From an uncultured Chlorobiaceae bacterium (lineage in GTDB: Bacteria > Bacteroidota > Chlorobiia > Chlorobiales > Chlorobiaceae): DNA of 6,178 nucleotides. Of the stretch, positions 4,484 to 6,178 are shown in pieces. Both the position numbers and the translations under genes were made by a program. Below the pieces are notes generated by a model. The model did no database searches. It saw only the letters and a program-made list of their open reading frames with translations, and had not been told where the DNA came from. Each line of letters begins with the position of its first letter. Positions within the stretch are counted from its first letter, which is position 1. The stretch spans positions 1-6,178 of the forward strand of contig CAILXE010000063.1 in assembly GCA_903838095.1 (NCBI GenBank), in the 5' to 3' direction.

Positions 4484-6178
4484 TCAAGGACATGAATTTG
4501 TCCGAAGAGCAGATCGGGTCAGAAAGAGTGACTGACTGTTTACCCTGGGGGATGCGTTGTCAATCAACAAGTATCTGCCGTCGGCGTTCATCTGCCAGGC
4601 TTTGACATTATCGCTCAGAATCAATTCAAAATCTGAGATAACGGTACTCACAAGCGCTTTGTCAAAGACCGGAAAAAGCGTTTCAACCCGATCGTCAAGG
4701 TTTCTCGGCATGATGTCGGCGCTTCCAAGATAAAGCTCTTCTTTGCCGCCGTTATGAAAGTAGTATCCCCTGCTGTGTTCGAGAAAACGTCCAATGACGC
4801 TGATGACCCGAATATTTTCACTGACACCGGGAATTCCTGGTTTAAGACAGCAAATGCCGCGAACGATAAGGTCTGTCTTTACCCCTTCACAGGAGGCCTT
4901 GTAGAGTGTCCGGATGGTTTTGGCGTCAACCAGGGAGTTCATTTTCATGATTATTCTTCCGCACTTTTCCTTCTGGTTCCACTCAATCTCTCGTTCAATC
5001 ATCTCAATGATTCTTTTTCGGGTGTTGATTGGTGAAACAAGCAGCTTTCTGTATGCGGTGTGTTTTGAATACCCGGTTAAGGCATTGAAAAGTTCTGCCA
5101 CATCGTTCGCAAGCAGCTCGTTGGTAGTGAAAAGGCTGTAATCGGTGTAGAGTTTCCCCGTTGATGGGTTGTAGTTTCCAGTGCCAAGATGAAGATATCG
5201 TTTCAGTTTCTGTTGCTCACGGCGCACAACAAGGGTAAGCTTTGTGTGGGTTTTGAGTCCCGGAAGACCATAAGCGACATGTGCTCCCACATCTTCAAGC
5301 GCCCGTGCCCAGACAATATTATTGCCTTCGTCAAACCTTGCCTTGAGTTCCACGAGAACGGCAACCTGTTTGCCAGCTTCGGCTGCTTTTATCAGGGCAT
5401 TGACTATCGGTGAGTTACTTCCCACCCTGTAAAGTGTCTGTTTTATTGAGAGAACGGATGGATCAAGCGCCGCCTGGTTGATGAAATCGACCACTGGCTG
5501 AAAAGAATCATAGGGATGATAGAGCAGCCTGTCTTTTTTCCTTATAGCGCTGAAAATATCAGTGCAAAATTTCTCCTTGATCCGATTGCGGGGCACAAAA
5601 GTATCATCTTTCAAATCAGTCCGTTCTATTTTCAGCAGATCAATCAGGGATCCGAGTCCAAGCGCTCCATCTATTTCATAAACATTTCGCGAGGGTACAT
5701 TGAGATTATTCATCAGCAGAGTTCTCATCGATGGCGGCATTGAGGGCGTTATATCAAGTCGCACTACATTTCCATAGCGGCGCGACCGTATTCCCTGCTC
5801 AATGGTTTTAAGCAAATCTCCCGCCTCATCTTCCTCAATTTCAATATCTGCATCGCGAATCAATCTGAAAAGATGCGACTGTATAATTTTCACTTTTGGA
5901 AACAGGTGGGCCAGATTGCTTTCAATGAGATCTTCTATCCAGATATACTGGATGACTTCGTTATTATTCTGAAAGCCCTTGATAGTGTTAAGCATGAGAA
6001 GTCGGGGGAGAATATCAGGCACCTTCACTCGGGCGAATTTCAGCAGATGATTCTCTTCATCCTCCAGCTCAATGGCAAGGTTAAGAGAAAGGTTCGACAT
6101 AAAAGGAAAAGGGTGGCCAGTGTCAAAAGCGAGCGGCGTCAGTACAGGATAGATTTCCTTTCGAAAATAGTGACTTAA
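4484..6178 (-). CDS. ppk: Polyphosphate kinase 1, C-terminal part (N-terminus beyond right edge)
   Basis: PPK1 reversibly moves the terminal phosphate of ATP onto inorganic polyphosphate, forming the cell's phosphate store. The visible 564 codons are open to the window edge. Residues before the first ATG (6100) still match the family ([15 protein letters not shown]), so that ATG is internal and about 124 N-terminal residues are missing. Catalytic elements, numbered from the first visible codon: R251 (KQTLYRVG) and R281 (ELKARFDEG), equivalent to the Mg/phosphate-binding E. coli Arg375 and Arg405; H311 (GLKTHTK) and H330 ([11 protein letters not shown]), equivalent to His435, the autophosphorylated residue, and His454. 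The second phospholipase-D-like motif is at H468 ([10 protein letters not shown]). The 30- and 19-residue spacings equal those in E. coli PPK. The protein is complete at its C-terminus with no frameshift. A phosphoesterase follows 19 bases later, so an operon is likely. All active-site residues are intact, so an active kinase is expected. Confidence 0.97.
   Translation of the reverse strand, partial: LSHYFRKEIYPVLTPLAFDTGHPFPFMSNLSLNLAIELEDEENHLLKFARVKVPDILPRLLMLNTIKGFQNNNEVIQYIWIEDLIESNLAHLFPKVKIIQSHLFRLIRDADIEIEEDEAGDLLKTIEQGIRSRRYGNVVRLDITPSMPPSMRTLLMNNLNVPSRNVYEIDGALGLGSLIDLLKIERTDLKDDTFVPRNRIKEKFCTDIFSAIRKKDRLLYHPYDSFQPVVDFINQAALDPSVLSIKQTLYRVGSNSPIVNALIKAAEAGKQVAVLVELKARFDEGNNIVWARALEDVGAHVAYGLPGLKTHTKLTLVVRREQQKLKRYLHLGTGNYNPSTGKLYTDYSLFTTNELLANDVAELFNALTGYSKHTAYRKLLVSPINTRKRIIEMIEREIEWNQKEKCGRIIMKMNSLVDAKTIRTLYKASCEGVKTDLIVRGICCLKPGIPGVSENIRVISVIGRFLEHSRGYYFHNGGKEELYLGSADIMPRNLDDRVETLFPVFDKALVSTVISDFELILSDNVKAWQMNADGRYLLIDNASPRVNSQSLFLTRSALRTNSCP

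Noticed and set aside
6098..6100. The ATG at 6100 as the true start of ppk
   Set aside because: The 26 codons upstream remain open and encode residues typical of PPK1 ([14 protein letters not shown]). Active-site numbering also shows that about 124 further residues are missing beyond the window.
5873..6178. Plus-strand open frame opposite ppk, open to the right edge
   Set aside because: It is fully antisense to well-conserved ppk codons and shows no recognisable protein features.
1..6178. CRISPR array, transposon ends, tRNA or prophage genes
   Set aside because: No regularly spaced repeats, transposase-like frames, tRNA cloverleaf or phage-type proteins were seen; the content is ordinary chromosomal genes.

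Overview
The window looks like a piece of a bacterial chromosome in which every supported gene lies on the minus strand. The genes therefore read right to left: ppk, a calcineurin-like phosphoesterase, an outer-membrane porin, pstS, and an oligopeptide-type binding lipoprotein. The outer-membrane porin and a lipobox protein indicate a Gram-negative cell. Starts are preceded by AT-rich leaders with little or no Shine-Dalgarno sequence, and base composition is moderate. Together with the general look of the proteins this suggests the Bacteroidota/Chlorobiota side of the tree, perhaps a green sulfur bacterium (Chlorobiaceae). That placement is an inference from sequence style, not the result of a search.

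Layout. At 4484-6178 is the C-terminal four fifths of polyphosphate kinase 1, cut by the right window edge. Nineteen bases downstream, at 3343-4464, is a metallophosphoesterase with all five signature motifs, probably in the same operon. A 184-base gap with two small dyads and possible promoter elements leads to a 386-residue porin-like beta-barrel (1998-3158). A 136-base gap then holds a strong hairpin and a Pho-box-like promoter candidate. It is followed by a short PstS-type phosphate-binding protein (1031-1861), whose transcript ends at a perfect hairpin terminator (958-995). A 149-base gap with several overlapping dyads precedes the start of an SBP_bac_5 peptide/nickel-type binding lipoprotein, which runs off the left edge (1-808).

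How the genes fit together. Four adjacent genes can be read as one phosphate-handling set: entry through the outer membrane (porin), periplasmic capture (PstS), storage as polyphosphate (PPK1), and possibly turnover of a phosphoester or phosphoanhydride (the phosphoesterase). The roles of PPK1 and PstS rest on clear family motifs. The porin's substrate and the phosphoesterase's substrate are inferred from context only. The Pst permease genes (pstC, pstA, pstB) and phoU are not in this window. The terminator after pstS shows it is not co-transcribed with them on this side. The peptide-binding lipoprotein gene appears to be a separate unit. No RNA genes, insertion sequences, CRISPR arrays or attachment sites were seen, and no gap between genes exceeds 300 bases.
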